Shown here: in pieces, positions 13,201-27,355 of the stretch
Layout: each line of letters begins with the position of its first letter
Numbering within the stretch: position 1 is the first letter of the stretch
Position numbers and translations under genes: made by a program
Source: Gymnorhina tibicen
Lineage: Eukaryota > Chordata > Aves > Passeriformes > Artamidae
Assembly (NCBI GenBank): GCA_013399875.1
Contig: VXAZ01003899.1
Span: 2,428,472-2,492,471, forward strand
DNA length: 64,000 nt
Direction of reading: 5' to 3'
The notes under the pieces: model-generated
What the model was told of the DNA's origin: nothing
Seen by the model: the letters and a program-made list of their open reading frames with translations, nothing else
Databases searched by the model: none

Positions 13201-13357
13201 TCAATTAAACTCAATCAAATCAATTACAAATCCCTGTAACATTACAATTAGTGAAATATTCTTGGTTAGCTTTAATGGGAATAAAGCAGATAAATTCTCC
13301 ACTCTCAACTTCACTTAAAAAAAATGGAGAGAAACAAAATCAATTATTTTGAACATT

Positions 13358-13374
13358 TCATAGAATCAGAGAAT
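13358..13374 (-). repeat. Possible CR1 3' terminal octamer remnant
   Basis: TCATAGAATCAGAGAAT is one base from the reverse complement of two CR1 terminal octamers (ATTCTATGATTCTATGA). The sequence on its right does not continue as CR1, so this is either a very short relic or chance. Confidence 0.25.
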
Positions 13375-16300
13375 TTGCCATACTATTATTAGACCTATTC
13401 AAAAGGTAAAGTTTCCTATGTTACACATGGCTGTGTTGTGCTGTACACACAGGGCAATCCCCCTCTGCCTGATTCCTCCAGGTGATCTGTTTCCATGCTG
13501 ATGCCTGAGATTAGATGAAGCAATTGCTATTTTAATTCACAAAGCTTCCACACTGTTAAAACTGTCACTAAAATGAAACTGCATTTCTGGCAAAGATTCC
13601 TGATGTGCTGCTGTTCTGTGTTAGTGCATATGCATCAACATCTCAAATATTTGCAAAACCCTCCCCTCCCTCAAGACCTTCTTTCCTCATTCCTAAGTCT
13701 CCCACTATGTGCAGCCCTGCCACACCTCGAGGCAGGGCTGGCCGTGATTGCAGCCCTTCTGACAGAGACTGACACAGCACTGGCATCGCTCAGTAGCTCC
13801 AGGGAGGGACGATGTGAAGCCCCGGCAGCCACTGGAAAGTTTCAATCTGATTTTTAGACTATGTTATCTGAACCCTTTCAATTTAGATATAGTTCTGTGC
13901 AACTATATTTACATTCAGTTTTTGATAATGAAAGACTTAAAGTAGCATCTGGTAGATGCTGAAGAATCCTGCTGGTTATTCAGTGTTAGGCGATTAACTC
14001 AGTTACAGCCACTTGCTGCAAAGTCCTCTAGACACTTGGTTAAATTCCTACATTGCTTATTTTTCTGTTAAAGAAAATATGGGTTAACTATATCACAAAT
14101 ATTACATGGTATTATGGTGAGAAGTTAATGAGCACAGCAAACTCACCACAGCACTATCCTCCTAAAGTTATGTGACTTTTTATTCTAACACCAACTGTAC
14201 TTTGTAGCAGAACCATCCAGGAAGCAAGCATATTCATAGGTCTGTAAACATTTTTTAAAACAAAATATTTAGGAAAATACAGCTTTTCCAAGTCCTCTAT
14301 CCATAACAGCAATGCTGTCCTTCTGAAATAAAAGATACTACGCTCCTGAAATTTCTCTGAAAGTATACATAATCTTTTAGGATAAGACCTAAGATCTACA
14401 ACTCAAAGTAGATAAGACCAAAACTATAGAAGAACTGGAGGCCATGCAGATAAATTTTCAGGAAACATAATTCATACTTAATACAGAACCAGAACAATGA
14501 CCAGTTAAATGTGATTGTTGGGGTCTCTGAACAGCTGGGTCTAAACAGAAAATAAAATACACTTGCCTTAGGCCAGAAGTGGCTAGTTTCCATTTGGGGA
14601 ACTGTAAAGATCCTGACAAAGTTCACTAGCCAGGACCATAAGAAATCACACATTTTACATTTCTTTAATGCATTTCTTGGGAAAATGCTTTTTATCTGTC
14701 CCTTTCACCAACAAACCTTGCATCAGTGTCTTTGAAAGTTGCTAAATCTAAATGATTTTCAAATGTCGTATAATGACTACTGTAATGTTACTGAACACCA
14801 CAGACATATGTGAGGTGGACATGGGTATTTCAGAAACTCATTATCCATCTCATTTCACTTTAATAAGTGAGACTGTATACTTATAGGACTGGAATTTAAT
14901 CTCAATATTAAAAGAAATGCTATATATATCTTGCAGCTTTGTACAATACATCTTGAATATTTTGTTGTTTCTTTTTTCTCCTGACTGTGTATTTAATGGG
15001 GTGAAGCCTATTATTCATACCTCTGCTCTTAATCAAAGCTGAGAATTCTGTAGAGAAGTAGAAAATTGAAATCGGCTCCTGCAACCTAGAGCTGAACAAT
15101 TATGACTTGATTTACAAGGAGACACTTTACTACATATTTAAAAGCAGCTCTGCTGCAAAATCTGGGGACTTTTCAGATAATCAAAATGCTACAGATTTAG
15201 CACTTTTAATTTTTGCTCCATCTCCTGCCAGCTTGAACTCTGATTATAATTACCATTTAATCTTCCCTGAATGACATTGTTTTATCAGAGGAAGACACTG
15301 TATCTGGAGTCTGAGCAGGGTGATTAGTATGGAACCAGATTTCAATGGGAAACAATGTGTGCCCTGAAATGAATCAGGGTGGGGAGTAATAATGTGAAGC
15401 TCGAGATAATCTCAAGTCCTTGAGACATAGTGCAAAACCCCCATAGCTCTGCAGTGCATGTGAGGCAACTGTGCAGCCATAGAATGGGAAAAACCCTCCC
15501 CTGCACAGGGCAGTTCCCTAAGGAACAAAAAGGAAACCAAGCCTAACAACTGACTCCACTGGCACTTACCTACATTTTGTGTATGGAAAAATTTGCTACT
15601 TCTTTGGATTGATCTGGCCCAACTGCTGATAACAAAATCATGCAGGACTACTGACATTTTTGTCAATATTTTAAGACTTTTCTTCCCATGTTTTGTTTCC
15701 AGAAACTATGTTAGAGAAAAATACTTCAGCAGTGAAGTACCCCCTATGCATCCCAGGTGCTGGGGGGACAAAAAAGGGATGGGTGCTACAGCTGCTTCTG
15801 GTTCCTCTTTCTCTGGTCACTTGTTACAGATCTAAGTAATTGAGCAATGCTCTCTGCATAATTGAAAACATAAAATTAAATTTTAGATAAACCACACATA
15901 AAAGTAGCCTTAAGCTCTAAAATATAAGTAATACATGGGGAGAATAAGAAATATGAACAGTGTTCTCGTATTAGCAACATCTTTACATTTTAAATTCTTT
16001 AGGCACAGGGATGTGGAAGACTTGCCATAAATAAATTCAACTGTTAGGAAACCATGAAGTCGGAAATATCCATAACATAAATGGACTGCTTTGGAAAGTT
16101 CTTTTCTTTGTGAGAATTCTCTTTTTAGGAAAGAAAAAATTTACTGATAAAATGTCAGGAGGAGTAATAAATTGACACAGATGAGTGTAAGTACCTTTTG
16201 CAACAGTTGCAGTAAATTGTGATTGGCACAGCAGTATGAAAACAAATGGTGTGGTCCTGCTTCTCATGCCAGAGACAATATGTAGCAAAACACATAATCT

Positions 16301-18523
16301 AAAATTCATAGCTGTTTCCTTAAAATTTATGTCAGTACTGCTGCCACCCTAGGTTCCATTTTTTGAAAACCCTCTTACCCAGCTACATTTATGCTGACTA
16401 ATGCTCTAAATACCCTTTTTCTGGTGAAGGAAACTGCATATAAACTTTGGGTCATGGCTTTCAAGATAGGTCATAAGATAATACCTCAAAAAGGGTAAAG
16501 TTGAATGTACACAAACTTCTTTGAAGTGTCACTTACAGACATTTTATTTCTATGTGTATTTTTTTAATGAAAAAGTCTTTCCTATTTAAGAATATTTCAC
16601 CTGGAAAAAATAATAAATGCTCTGAAAAATCCTCAAGTAAAACAGAACTGCTCACCTAATTCAGAATGATAGAGTAAAACTCTTCAGAAAAAGGCATAAA
16701 GCAATTTTGTGAAAATAACTAGAAAATGGAATATATTTATACAAGACTAAACTGAGTAATAGGCGTCACTTTGGAAAAGACCCAATGAGAGGAAAGGAAA
16801 ATCTCATAGACAGCAAAATAATGAGAGCTTTGTGAATAGTGAGTGAGTACCCACAGCTTCCCAATGCGAAAGAATGAAGTGGTGCCCCATGAACTTTTCA
16901 GACAACAACCTTTTTTAAAAAAGGATAGGGTTTTTTTGGTTTGTTTTTTTTTTAACAGAACCCATAGTTGAGTGATGAAATCACAGGATGTTGTGAAGTA
17001 AAAATTATAGACATGTTCAAAATCTAGACAAATCTGGGGAAGTATGTCTATCAAGGAGCATAAGATCCCAAACTTGAATTGAATCTGTGTCTCAGTAAGT
17101 TCCAAAAACAACTGGTAAAACAGGCAAAGAAGCAGTGCTTTAACTGCCCTGCCACCTCCCCCGTCATCGACAGCAGCAAGGGTGGGCTACAATAATTCAA
17201 GTGTGCCTGACATTCTTGTTTTCTTATATTGGCTGTTCATTAACTTATCCTCCCATCTTTTAAGAACAGGTGATAATAAATTTGTTTCTGTTTAACATGC
17301 CAGGAGATGTGTGAATTAACAGCACTGCCCCGAAACAGTCAGAATAGTAACACTACATGTGTGTGGAGGTGCCTCCTTGTGGAAGAAAACACATGATGAG
17401 CAGCACCCTGAAAACAAGATGTTAATTAATATCTGACATTGCAAACTGCTTTATAAACTTCAGGCCTATTTCTCCTCTTGTGTGGTATTGCTGCAGAAAA
17501 AATCCTCAAGGTTAAAGACCCCTAGAAAAAGAGCAAATCCTCAAAATCTAGGCTTTTGCAGGTTTGCCTTCTCTGACATCCAACAGGATTAGCCTGCAAC
17601 ACCAGAAAAATTGGTTAGAAAGATATGTTTACTTCCAAAATGTCAACTGAAATGTACTTTATAAATATTTTGTACAGGATTTATGCACAGATAGAGACCA
17701 TTAAGGAAATTATTTTTAAAAAATGATAATAAAAATACTGCTCTTAATAGCACTTGCAAGGCTGAGACTGCATTGTACTCATTATACAAAATTACTCAGA
17801 ACTACGAGACAAACTGTAACCTAAGTGATGTAAAGAGAGGATTGCCTATATTCTTGCTAAAAATCTAACCAAAAGGTGTTCATGAGGTTTCTCAGTTTGC
17901 TTCCAAAGCCCCAGTGTTTGAATAATGCATAACTGTGTCTCCTTGCTAAAAAGGAGGAAAACGCCTTTAGGTCCTTTGTGGCAGGGGTCTGAGAGGGATG
18001 GATTTCTTTCAAAAAGCAGCAGTTGAGCCACTCCAAATAGCTCTCAACTTACTGTACTTTCCTCTGTCTCCAAAAAAAATGCATTTGTTATTTGGTCTGT
18101 TAAAGCATAAGCCCACTGAAGGCTTTAGAAAAGGCAGCTTGCTCCCATGAACTGCAGTTTAATTTCCTTTCCAGCAAATCTCAGAGCAGGCCATTCAGCA
18201 TGGACCCTTCCCTAAAGCTGAGCTTCACCCACGATGAAAAATATGACTGGTTCAGTCAGTGTGGTTGCTAGGCTAGCATGCAGCAAGGGAATAAATTAGC
18301 TACAAAATAGTCATAGTTTCAAGCTTTTGTGCACCTCTAAAATATCAATAAGTAGTGTTCTGGAGTTGTTGAAAAATGATCTGCTTGAAACGATGCCCCG
18401 AGGAAGCCACTGCCCCATACATTGTGTAAGTCATATTGAGCTCTCTTTGGCTAATGTCAAACACAAGCTTAGAAAACATCAGAATAATTTTGCCCTCATG
18501 AAAAATAATATTAAAAAACTGAC

Positions 18524-18542
18524 CAAACAAACAAACAAACAA
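18524..18542. repeat. Microsatellite (CAAA)n
   Basis: Nearly five units of CAAA; an ordinary simple repeat. Confidence 0.9.
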
Positions 18543-20735
18543 CCAAAGAGAGACAGGTTTTTACTAGTCAAGGAAACCCAAGAGTGTCTCTGTAACTTCA
18601 GGACCTATTTGACAATATAAATCTGACCTAGGTAGGGATGCAGCTTACTACACTGAATTTTTTCCTTTATGAGGAGCAGGGAGGCTTAGGGTTGTTTTGG
18701 CACCTGATGACTATGGGCCACAGCTCAGATTCATTAAGGGTGAGCTGCCAGCCTGACGATTTCAGGATACTTCTACAGTATGTGAATCTGCCTCGAAATT
18801 CCCTGGACTTAGTTTGAAGATCAGCTGCCATCCTCTAACCAAGGCAAGTCTTCCTCACCAATCCTGCTGCATCTGTTCAGCTTTCAGTCAAAGTAAATTT
18901 GGTTTGAGTGCATATCTGTTACGTATCTCCAAATGAAATCTTTAGCAATTCTTCAAAGGGAAATGGTGGAGCAAGTACTGAACTAAGGGGGAATAAAGGC
19001 CATAACCAGCAAATAAAAGCTGCCCCCACAAAACAATTGCCCCCACGTTCAGCCAACACTCCCTCCTCTGAGGAGACAGGGCCATTCTTGCCTGCTTTTG
19101 AGTGAGAACAGGGAAAATACATGGACTGTTCTTGTCATGGAAGGAACCTAGCACTGAAAGGAAAACTGACCATTTCCAGTATTTCAGCAGAATTTTGCTC
19201 CTGCAGTTGAACACAACTTTTAACTTTGAGGGTAACAAAAACATCCTGAATTATTTTAAGAAACTTCTCCCATGGCTAAGAGGTTTGCTTTTCATCTTTT
19301 ATTATATGGGTGTAAAAATCCAAACTTTTTAATGAATGAAGACCCTACTGCTGTGGGCAAGTTCCAATATACACCCTATGCATCTGACCAAGATTCCATC
19401 AGATTAAAATGCTTTAACCTTAAGCCAGTACTCAGAAGCAAATCTGCTACATAGGAACACTACAAGGAAAAAGGTGGTATATAGGTCATGGGAGTTCTTG
19501 ACCTTGAAAGATCATACATAATACTTAAAACAAGCACATACACTGAGAAGTTTTCATCATGGAGACAATCAGCACAGATATTCTGCATTAGTATTTTCTC
19601 TCTGTAGCTTTGAGATCAGGCTGATGGTACTCAGGATACAGTAAAAGATTCTACTTTCTTAGTGAACTCTGAAGGATGAACAAATTAACTGGGTTGATTA
19701 GTTGGTTACATTTCCATAGATAATTCATCATTGCAAGACTCAGGGTCTATTGACACACTGATATTAATGAAAAATACAGTGATAAACAATCTGGAAATTC
19801 TTACAGCTTGAAGTCCAATGATGAGAGCCCCAGGTATTTCTAAATAATCACTGTTTCACTTCTGTCAGAAAAATTATTCATTAATTCCTTATTTCTGCAA
19901 ATGTAACCTTCCTTATGACAGTAATTATACTGAAATAATTTAAACGTTTACATGTAGAACATGAAGGAGTCCTTAAGTGCATGTAGGACTCAGCCTAGAA
20001 GCAATCCTGAGCTTCTGCATTATTTGAGGTTAGTTTTCCCCCTGCAGATCATGTTTCATAACTATCACGCAGACTTAGAGATGAAAGCTATGTGAAAGAA
20101 ATTTCTACTGTTTTAAAAGTGTTACCAGGAAAACTAATTTTGCTTCTAGAACAGGGCCAGAGCAAACAACTTGCTGGATACTGGTCCCATCCTTGCTAGC
20201 CCAGGACTTCACTATTACAAAAAGGAAGAAGGAAATTATTATAATGACATGAGAAACTAAACAATCCACGCTTTAAGTGAAAATACCTGTAAAGATCCTG
20301 ACAGAATGCAAAGCTCTTTTTTCCTTTTAACTGCTAATTTGCTCTTTCCTCCCAGTCTTCTGTCATTCCTTTTTCCCAGAATTTCACCTCTCCTTGACAG
20401 GAGATCAAGACTCTTCTCTAAAGGATAATTCTGGTTTTGCCTCTGTTGCATTTCAGTACTGAAGATAGAGACAAGTCAACAAATATTATAAATGAAAATA
20501 TGCATGTGGTAGTAAATCCTGAAAGAAGAGCACTGATGGCCTGTACACTATTATGGATTGGAAAGCAAAGAAATGAGCCATAAATCATCCAAGAGACAAT
20601 AACCTCCCTTTGACCCTAGCTCTATTTTTTGCAGTTGCCTGGTCTTTTTAGGTAAGATTTAGAACTGTTTACCTCAACTAAAATGTTAGCATTGTGTTTA
20701 TGTCGCTATAAAGTTGCTTGAGAAATCTGAAATCA

Positions 20736-20876
20736 GCAGCCAATCAGAAAAAAAATGATTGCAGCATCCAGAGCAGGTAATTGGCATATTTACAACACAG
20801 TTCTTGAGAAAGAAGCCCAGAGTTCCTAGGCAAATCCTTGCTCTTTGAATGACTAATGGTGATGGGCAGCCAATCA
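20736..20876 (+). promoter_or_regulatory. Two identical GCAGCCAATCA motifs 130 bp apart
   Basis: The 11-mer occurs at 20736-20746 and 20866-20876 on the same strand. Each contains CCAATCA, the NF-Y-type CCAAT box. Between them lie GTAATTGGC and ATGATTGC, homeodomain-like sites. No transcript start or CpG island is evident, so an enhancer-like element would be more plausible than a promoter. Confidence 0.25.
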
Positions 20877-23032
20877 CCAGGTATCTGCATGCTTTGAGTT
20901 ATTTAGATAATAATTATGATTATTGAAAGCAGGCAATGCAGATAAGATGTAATGAGTTTGTAGCACAAAGGGAAGGGGCAGTGAGGCATCAGCAACCATG
21001 ATATACCTTTAAGCTCTTTGGCAATTTTTAACATGACACAAAATAGCACAGATTCTGTGCCCTTCATCTCCAGAACTTTGCAGTTATGCGTTGCCCTTAT
21101 GAACTGACACGTGTTTCCAGAGCTCTGGGTCAACACAGCTCGGGAGTTATCATTAAAGGACAAATCTTGAAAAGCAGGAACATACACAGCGTTTCTGAGG
21201 CTTTGGTCCTATCTGATCTGAACACACATGGCTGGCTGGCTGCAAGTTGCATCCTGACAGCAAATGAAGGCACAGTTTATGTCAAATGTATCACTAGCTC
21301 ACCATTATTTCCTAACTGAATGTGGGTGCTGCTCTACAGTGAAGATATGCAACTGGTTTATGTACTGATCTGTATCAACATTGCTACATGGCCAACTCAC
21401 ATCAGCCTGGAAAATGGTTCAGAATGAAAGTAACACATCAAATCAGCACGTAAAATCCTTTCAAAAATTGCAAACATTTTGCGAATCCTTTGCAATCTGT
21501 CTCAGGTCAGAATCAGTAACTCTCTCTCACTAAAGTAATGCCACTGAAGGCATGACAGACATCATGAATTGTTCATATAAACTCAATTAAACCTTTCATG
21601 AATGAGAAGTACTGAATGGGCCTATATAGCTGCAGGTAGTTGCTACATGATGAACAACTGCAGTCATAAGAATTTGCCTTTTTTTATTATTTTTCCCTTT
21701 TTTTTGAGGGTGGGGTGTGTGGGTGCATGTTTCAACTTAATATATCTGAAAACAGACTCCAGATTGCCTAATCCTGTTACTGGAGCTACAGAGGCTCCCT
21801 TGTAGCCATTGTTCAATTATTTTAGAGTCACTGGATATAGTAGCAACGCTTTCACTTTATTTACTAAACTTTCATACCTTAAACCAAAAAAGACTAAATT
21901 AACAGATTTACAGGACATTTCAAAACTACTTTTAAAGTATTGTAGTATTCCAGCACTTTTTATGAGTTGCACCCCAGAATGACCTTTAAAATGACATAAA
22001 ACTGGTGAAAAAAAAGTTAAACCATACTACAAGCTTGGGACCTGAAGAGCGGCTTGAAAATGAAATATAAGCAATTGTTATTTGGTTTTGCTGCTGTTGG
22101 AATAAGTGTAGTTATTATTAATAAGTAGGTAGTTTCTAAAATTATTTTTGGTTATTCCAGATGCACTCAGGCGTAAAGCCATAATTTTACATTGCCAGAA
22201 TTTAGACTATATTTTTTGGTCTGTATTCTTTTGTATGAACAAGGGAACAGGTTTCTGAAAAGTAATTGAGATTTCTATGTGTGTGCAAAGGATGGTGCAG
22301 CATTCAGCACTATTTATGTTACTCTGGTATCACCCAGCAGTGTTAATTCTGTGTTTAACATTACTTCCCTGTCCACTGTCTAGTAGAGAGCTCTTTGTGT
22401 AATAAAAAATTACTGTTAGCCTTTCATAGTCAAAATGAAACATGATGCTCATATTACCTGATTTCCCAGAAAAAAAAGTCATATGATTTTATTAAATGAT
22501 TCCATATCCTTTTTTGAGTCTTTTGCAACAATTTTGAAGCAACAAACTTTACTATGTTAAGAGAGCTTAATTCAGTTTTAGACTTATTTTAAATATATTT
22601 TTCTGTTTTCTTCAGTATTCTGAATCTTCTTTCACTGATGAGTGCAACATTAAAAAGTATGATGTGGTGAGAAATCTCCTCCCCAGGAAGAAAAGCATAG
22701 AGCAAGCAATATTTAGCCTCTATTTTTGTTAAATTTGTCTTTGATGAATCAAGATTTCAGATTATAAATGTCACAGACTTACCCATATTTCTTCAGAACA
22801 TAGCACATTTTAGCCCATGTCTGCCTTTCATAAATCCTTATTAAATTTAGCATATATACATGACAAGGAGCCAAATGGCATGAAAACACTCTGTCTTTCT
22901 TTTTTTCCTTTTTTATATAGAATTATTTATGGTACAACATAACATGAAATCTTGTTCTTCATCATACATCTTGGGCATAAAAAAAATTCTTAGAAGAACA
23001 AATATCAAGTTATTTAGGGCCCTGTAACATTA

Positions 23033-23090
23033 CAAAAATGCAAAATGCATTTTATAATTTGCATTATAAAAATGCAAAAATGCAAAAATG
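23033..23090. repeat. ATGCAAAA-type repeats with octamer motifs
   Basis: ATGCAAAA/ATGCAAAAA recurs several times around a palindrome AAAATGCATTTT (23043-23054) and an ATTTGCAT, the POU octamer on the other strand. It is probably slippage-derived; the motif resemblance is noted under findings. Confidence 0.65.
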
Positions 23091-23638
23091 ACTGCAAGGA
23101 CCAAATATATAAACCACATACAGATATTTCTAAGCAGTGTTGTATAAACCCATTTTTGCAGAAACCTACAATACTTTAAAAAAAATTGAGGCACACAAAA
23201 CATATCTCTGCTGATGACCAAGGCTATTTTGGGGGTTACTCTAACCTTAACTTCTATGCCCACTTTAACCAAAATCATCAGAGCACCAAAAATAAGCCAG
23301 TGGTTGAAGGGGAGCTTAGGACTTTGGGAGGGGCCATCTTTTACAGATTCCCAAAGGGACCTGTATTAATATTTCCATAATTTCAATAGCCTAATGGGGT
23401 TATAAGCAGCCTAATCACCCCACATACTACAGACACCACATCCCAGAGTCTGCCATTGATGAAATGATAAAGTAATAAAAACGTATAATCAAACAGAGCC
23501 AGTTTGATGGACTAAGTGATTTGGTTGTTTAAACCTGTGCAATACCCCTTGATCTAACATTAATGTATTTATTTGATATAATGTGTGCTAAAGATGTCAA
23601 CAGTGAATCTGATACAAACATCTCCTGGTGCTCATTAG

Positions 23639-23661
23639 CATGGTATGATGCTGCTACCATG
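23639..23661. repeat. Inverted repeat CATGGTA/TACCATG
   Basis: Perfect 7-bp arms separated by 9 nt, in a stretch of moderate complexity with no transposon signature. Confidence 0.6.
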
Positions 23662-26600
23662 TGGGGAGACTTAGGACTTGTCTCTTCTTACATTCTCTTC
23701 TGAGTAACACTTTGGAATCTGCACTTGCCTGGCGTGGACACAGGGTCAGAGTGCAATTTTAATTTTGCAGCAGTGTGCAGATTAACTTTCTGTGTGTATA
23801 TATATAGGCAGATAGATACAGCTATGTTTTCATGGAAGTTCATTTGCATTGAAATGTATCTCATTTATTGACTTAGCCATGTTTTACAGGAAATAAAATG
23901 GGAGTAATTTAGAATGGTGGCTGCTGCTTTAAGACCCTCTTTCCCTGTTGCATGGCAGATGGATGGCTATAATGCCATCACTTGATACCATGCTGAATTG
24001 TGACTGTGTCATTTTGTTAGAGCCTGCTGGTTTCATGTAGAAATTTGCTGTTGGATTAGAGCTTTTACCAATCCAGACACAAGAAAAAGGCTATTTAATG
24101 TGTTTTGAGCTGCCATATGGTGTGGATAAAAGAAGTAGTTTCATAGCAGTCATGAAATCTGATGCATATGAGTAAGTCCATGTGCTTTGCCATATTCCCT
24201 GTCACATAGTGCACCTGCTGCAATCAGGTATTTTACATAGAAAATATGATTGTCATAGCTCTTGATCCTGGATGTACCTCAATGTCAGAAAACAGTAAAC
24301 CCTTCTGATGTTTTCAATGCACATGGAAAAGCCAACAACATGAACTGGGATGGAAAGTGAGGAAATGCCCTCTTTATGGCACAGCTGATTCAAATTATAC
24401 TCCAGCACTATTCATCTACAAATGCATAATATTCACTCAGAATTTCATGGTATTTTACTAAGAAACCTAAATCTCATCATTCTGTCTCAAACTAGATGGA
24501 AAGAATATACTACAGAAAGAACTGAAAACAGCACTGTCTCAAAATAAAACTCACGAGTCCTAGTCTGGGTCTTCCACTTTTTCCTGTGATAAATCTCATG
24601 CAGCATCTTCATCCATTTCTGCCAGCACTGAGTCCAGCATTATCCACTAATATAATTCTTATCTTCTTTTCCTTCACTTCCCTTTTTTCTCCACTTAATC
24701 CCTGAAAAAGTCTAGAAGAAAGCAATTGGAGGCAAGGATGTCTTCAATCTAACACTACAGCTTTCTCCTCCATAGAATAATGGGAGAAATTCTGGCTCCA
24801 CTGTAGCTTCAGTATTTGAGTCACTGTTTCTCTTGAGGCAGACAGTCTCAGAGATGCTTAGCAGTGAACAGATTTCCTTTAGAGTATATGTGAATGTCAC
24901 CATCATACAGAAATACAATACTAAAAGTACATACAAATATATACAAATAATGAGGCTATAAGCACTAAAAATCCTACTTATCATTATTCTAATCAGTGTT
25001 CAGTTTGTCAGACATACTATGTCCAACTGACTGTGTCACTCTAATTGTCAGACTTTCAGCCACCAGACTGGCATCCAGGTACTCTGCTGCTCAGCCTTGT
25101 GGGAACAGAAGCACTCAAGGGCACACGTGGAGACAAAACCTGAAGGTATATGAGGAATTTGAAGGAAAATAATTAATGGTTTGTATAGTTAAGTAGCCTT
25201 CAGCATTAGGTGATAGCTGAGGAAAAATGTTCAGGGTTATAAATATAGTAATATAATAATAGCTCTGTCTAAATCTCACTTGGGGCTTCCCAATTCTGCT
25301 GGCAATATTCCTTAGGGTAGCAGATAGACTGAGGAAAATGCTACTTCTTAGCTACCAGCTTTTCTTTAAGAGATACTTGAAGCCTTATAGTCACTTGATA
25401 AAAAGAAAAAAGCTCAGGATGTCTGCAGGATTTGGACTGTGGTATACATAAAAATTTCTGGCAGGAGTGTTCTTATACAATTTACATGAAATACCATGAA
25501 CAACAACCCTTCAGATTTGTTTAAGGCATCTTTCGAGGGGATAAAGCACTGGTAAGTATGAAGGTGATGAGAAAGATGGAGATATAAGATCTTTCTGTTT
25601 ATGGCACAGCAGAGCGTGGCACTTCAGCCCAGCTCTGGAGCATAGAGTTCAAAGCCTCACAGGGCCCTGCATCCAAACAAGCTTGTCCTGGCCAAACCCC
25701 ACACACAGCTTTATCACAAAGCTGGGCTCCAGTCCTAAGCACAGCTAGGACTTCTCATCTGCAATGCTTATTGAAACTTGTTACAATGCTGCCTGTGTAA
25801 TAAACAGCAATGTCAAGCCATAATTTTATGGATGGCATCCATTTAATAAAAGCCAAGAGACTTGCAGGAGGGTTAAGATCCTCACAGTGCTTGGAGAACC
25901 ATGCTGACAGTGTCACACCTATGCCATAGCACAGTGTCTGTACTGCCCTGCGGTACAAGAGTCCTGACCTCGCAAAACTGAAGCTCCACAGTCCCTGCTT
26001 GATTTCAAGCATGTGCTGAATCTAAGGATACTGAGTGATATTATGGATCTCAGGAAGGATCAGTTAAGACGCCAAAAAGAAAGCTGAAAGAGACAAATCA
26101 TGACAAACTAGCAATACGTGGTTATGCACATGTTTACGACACTCCTGTAAGTGTTCACCTGGTTCCACCCTGCTCAAAATCTCTTGGTTGTTTTTACATC
26201 TCACCACTGGAAGGATCCACACTATAACATGAATTATATCAGCCATCTCTTAAGGTTAATCAGCTAGAATTTCCTCATCTACAACTTTCTTATATCCAGT
26301 GTATTGGATTTAGTTTAGCAAACAACTTTTCTGGAAATTGCTTTGTGTGCACTGCATGTTTTGTTAGCAATATTTCCCCAGTGCTGGCAGATTGCTCTGT
26401 GGTAGCAGATGTGCATGTTTTAGAAAATCACTACCATAAGGAATAGCATAATTATATTTACTGCTGTTTGTTACCACACCGCATATCGACTCGTAGGGAT
26501 ACTGGGACAATTGAGACTTGCTAAGGACTTCTCTTTTTCCTTGGCATAATATACATAATTGTGTTTTCTTTCATCTAATTGCAGCTAAAGATTACCTGCT

Positions 26601-26913
26601 CGCTAATAAACTTTTCTTGCAGTATAGGCCAAAATTAGGGCAACTGTAGATGCATCTTAAGTATCAGAAGACTTTGTTCTATATCCTTTTGAATTTTCCA
26701 CCTGCCTTATAATTTCACTTTTGTATTGGCTTCTAAAAAGGTGACTTTATTGTAACAGAACATGCATTTCTGACAGACTATCCTGCTAAATTCCGTGATA
26801 TCCGTGCATTAGTTACCTGCTGACCCAAAGCACTTGTCTTGGGGTGACTTTATGCTGTTGTATCCCCTATCACTGCCCTATGCCCAGACATGATTCCTGA
26901 GCCTTTCTATGCC

Positions 26914-26920
26914 TTTAAAA
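26914..26920 (+). promoter_or_regulatory. TATA-like box of the 26.8-kb LTR
   Basis: TTTAAAA lies about 80 bp into the LTR and just upstream of a G/A-rich segment (GATGCAGGAGACAGAGG), the usual place for a U3/R promoter. This is by position and composition only. Confidence 0.4.
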
Positions 26921-27195
26921 CTGGATGCAGGAGACAGAGGAAAAAAAACTGAGCGAACTTTTCAAAACAGTTTGTGCTTCAAGGACACAGAGATTAGCTA
27001 CTGCTGCTGCGGCTGAGGAGTGGGGAGGCACTGCTTCTTGCTTTTCAGTCAACTTTTCGGGTGTTTCTTCGGAGAGAGACGGAGAGTTGAGGTTTTCTTT
27101 CCCTTGGGACTTTGGGTTTTTTTCCCTTCTTCTCTTCTGGACTTGTTCAGAACACCAGAACATCAGAACCCCACCGGGGGACCTTCCACCGGCCT

Positions 27196-27209
27196 GGGGG
27201 GGGGGGGGN
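27196..27209. other. 13-G homopolymer followed by an N
   Basis: Thirteen consecutive G are followed by the only ambiguous base in the window (27209). It sits inside the LTR leader and probably reflects uncertain homopolymer length, so local length and reading frame should not be trusted. Confidence 0.9.
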
Positions 27210-27355
27210 TTCTTTTCTCCTTCACTTTCCTCCGAGGAAAATTTGTTTTTCCCAAACCCGGTTGTGGGGAGGGGTGGTTGTGGCCTGCCTTCCTTTGAGG
27301 AGACGTTCCTTTTGGACATTTCCCTGAATTTGGCCTAAACCATCACAATATTTAG

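Larger units (their letters stand above)
10245..26834. other. Long unique non-coding stretch
   Basis: More than 16 kb with no recognisable transposon except a possible 17-bp CR1 tail at 13358. Small GC-richer patches at about 12230-12430 and 13660-13840 hold no gene I can support. Parts of 22.0-24.2 kb have the high-complexity, homeodomain-site-rich look of conserved non-coding DNA, but that is an impression needing alignment. Confidence 0.55.

Noticed and set aside
26915..27338. Open frames of 134 and 137 codons on opposite strands
   Set aside because: Both lie inside the LTR and run through the G-run and the N; artefacts of LTR composition.
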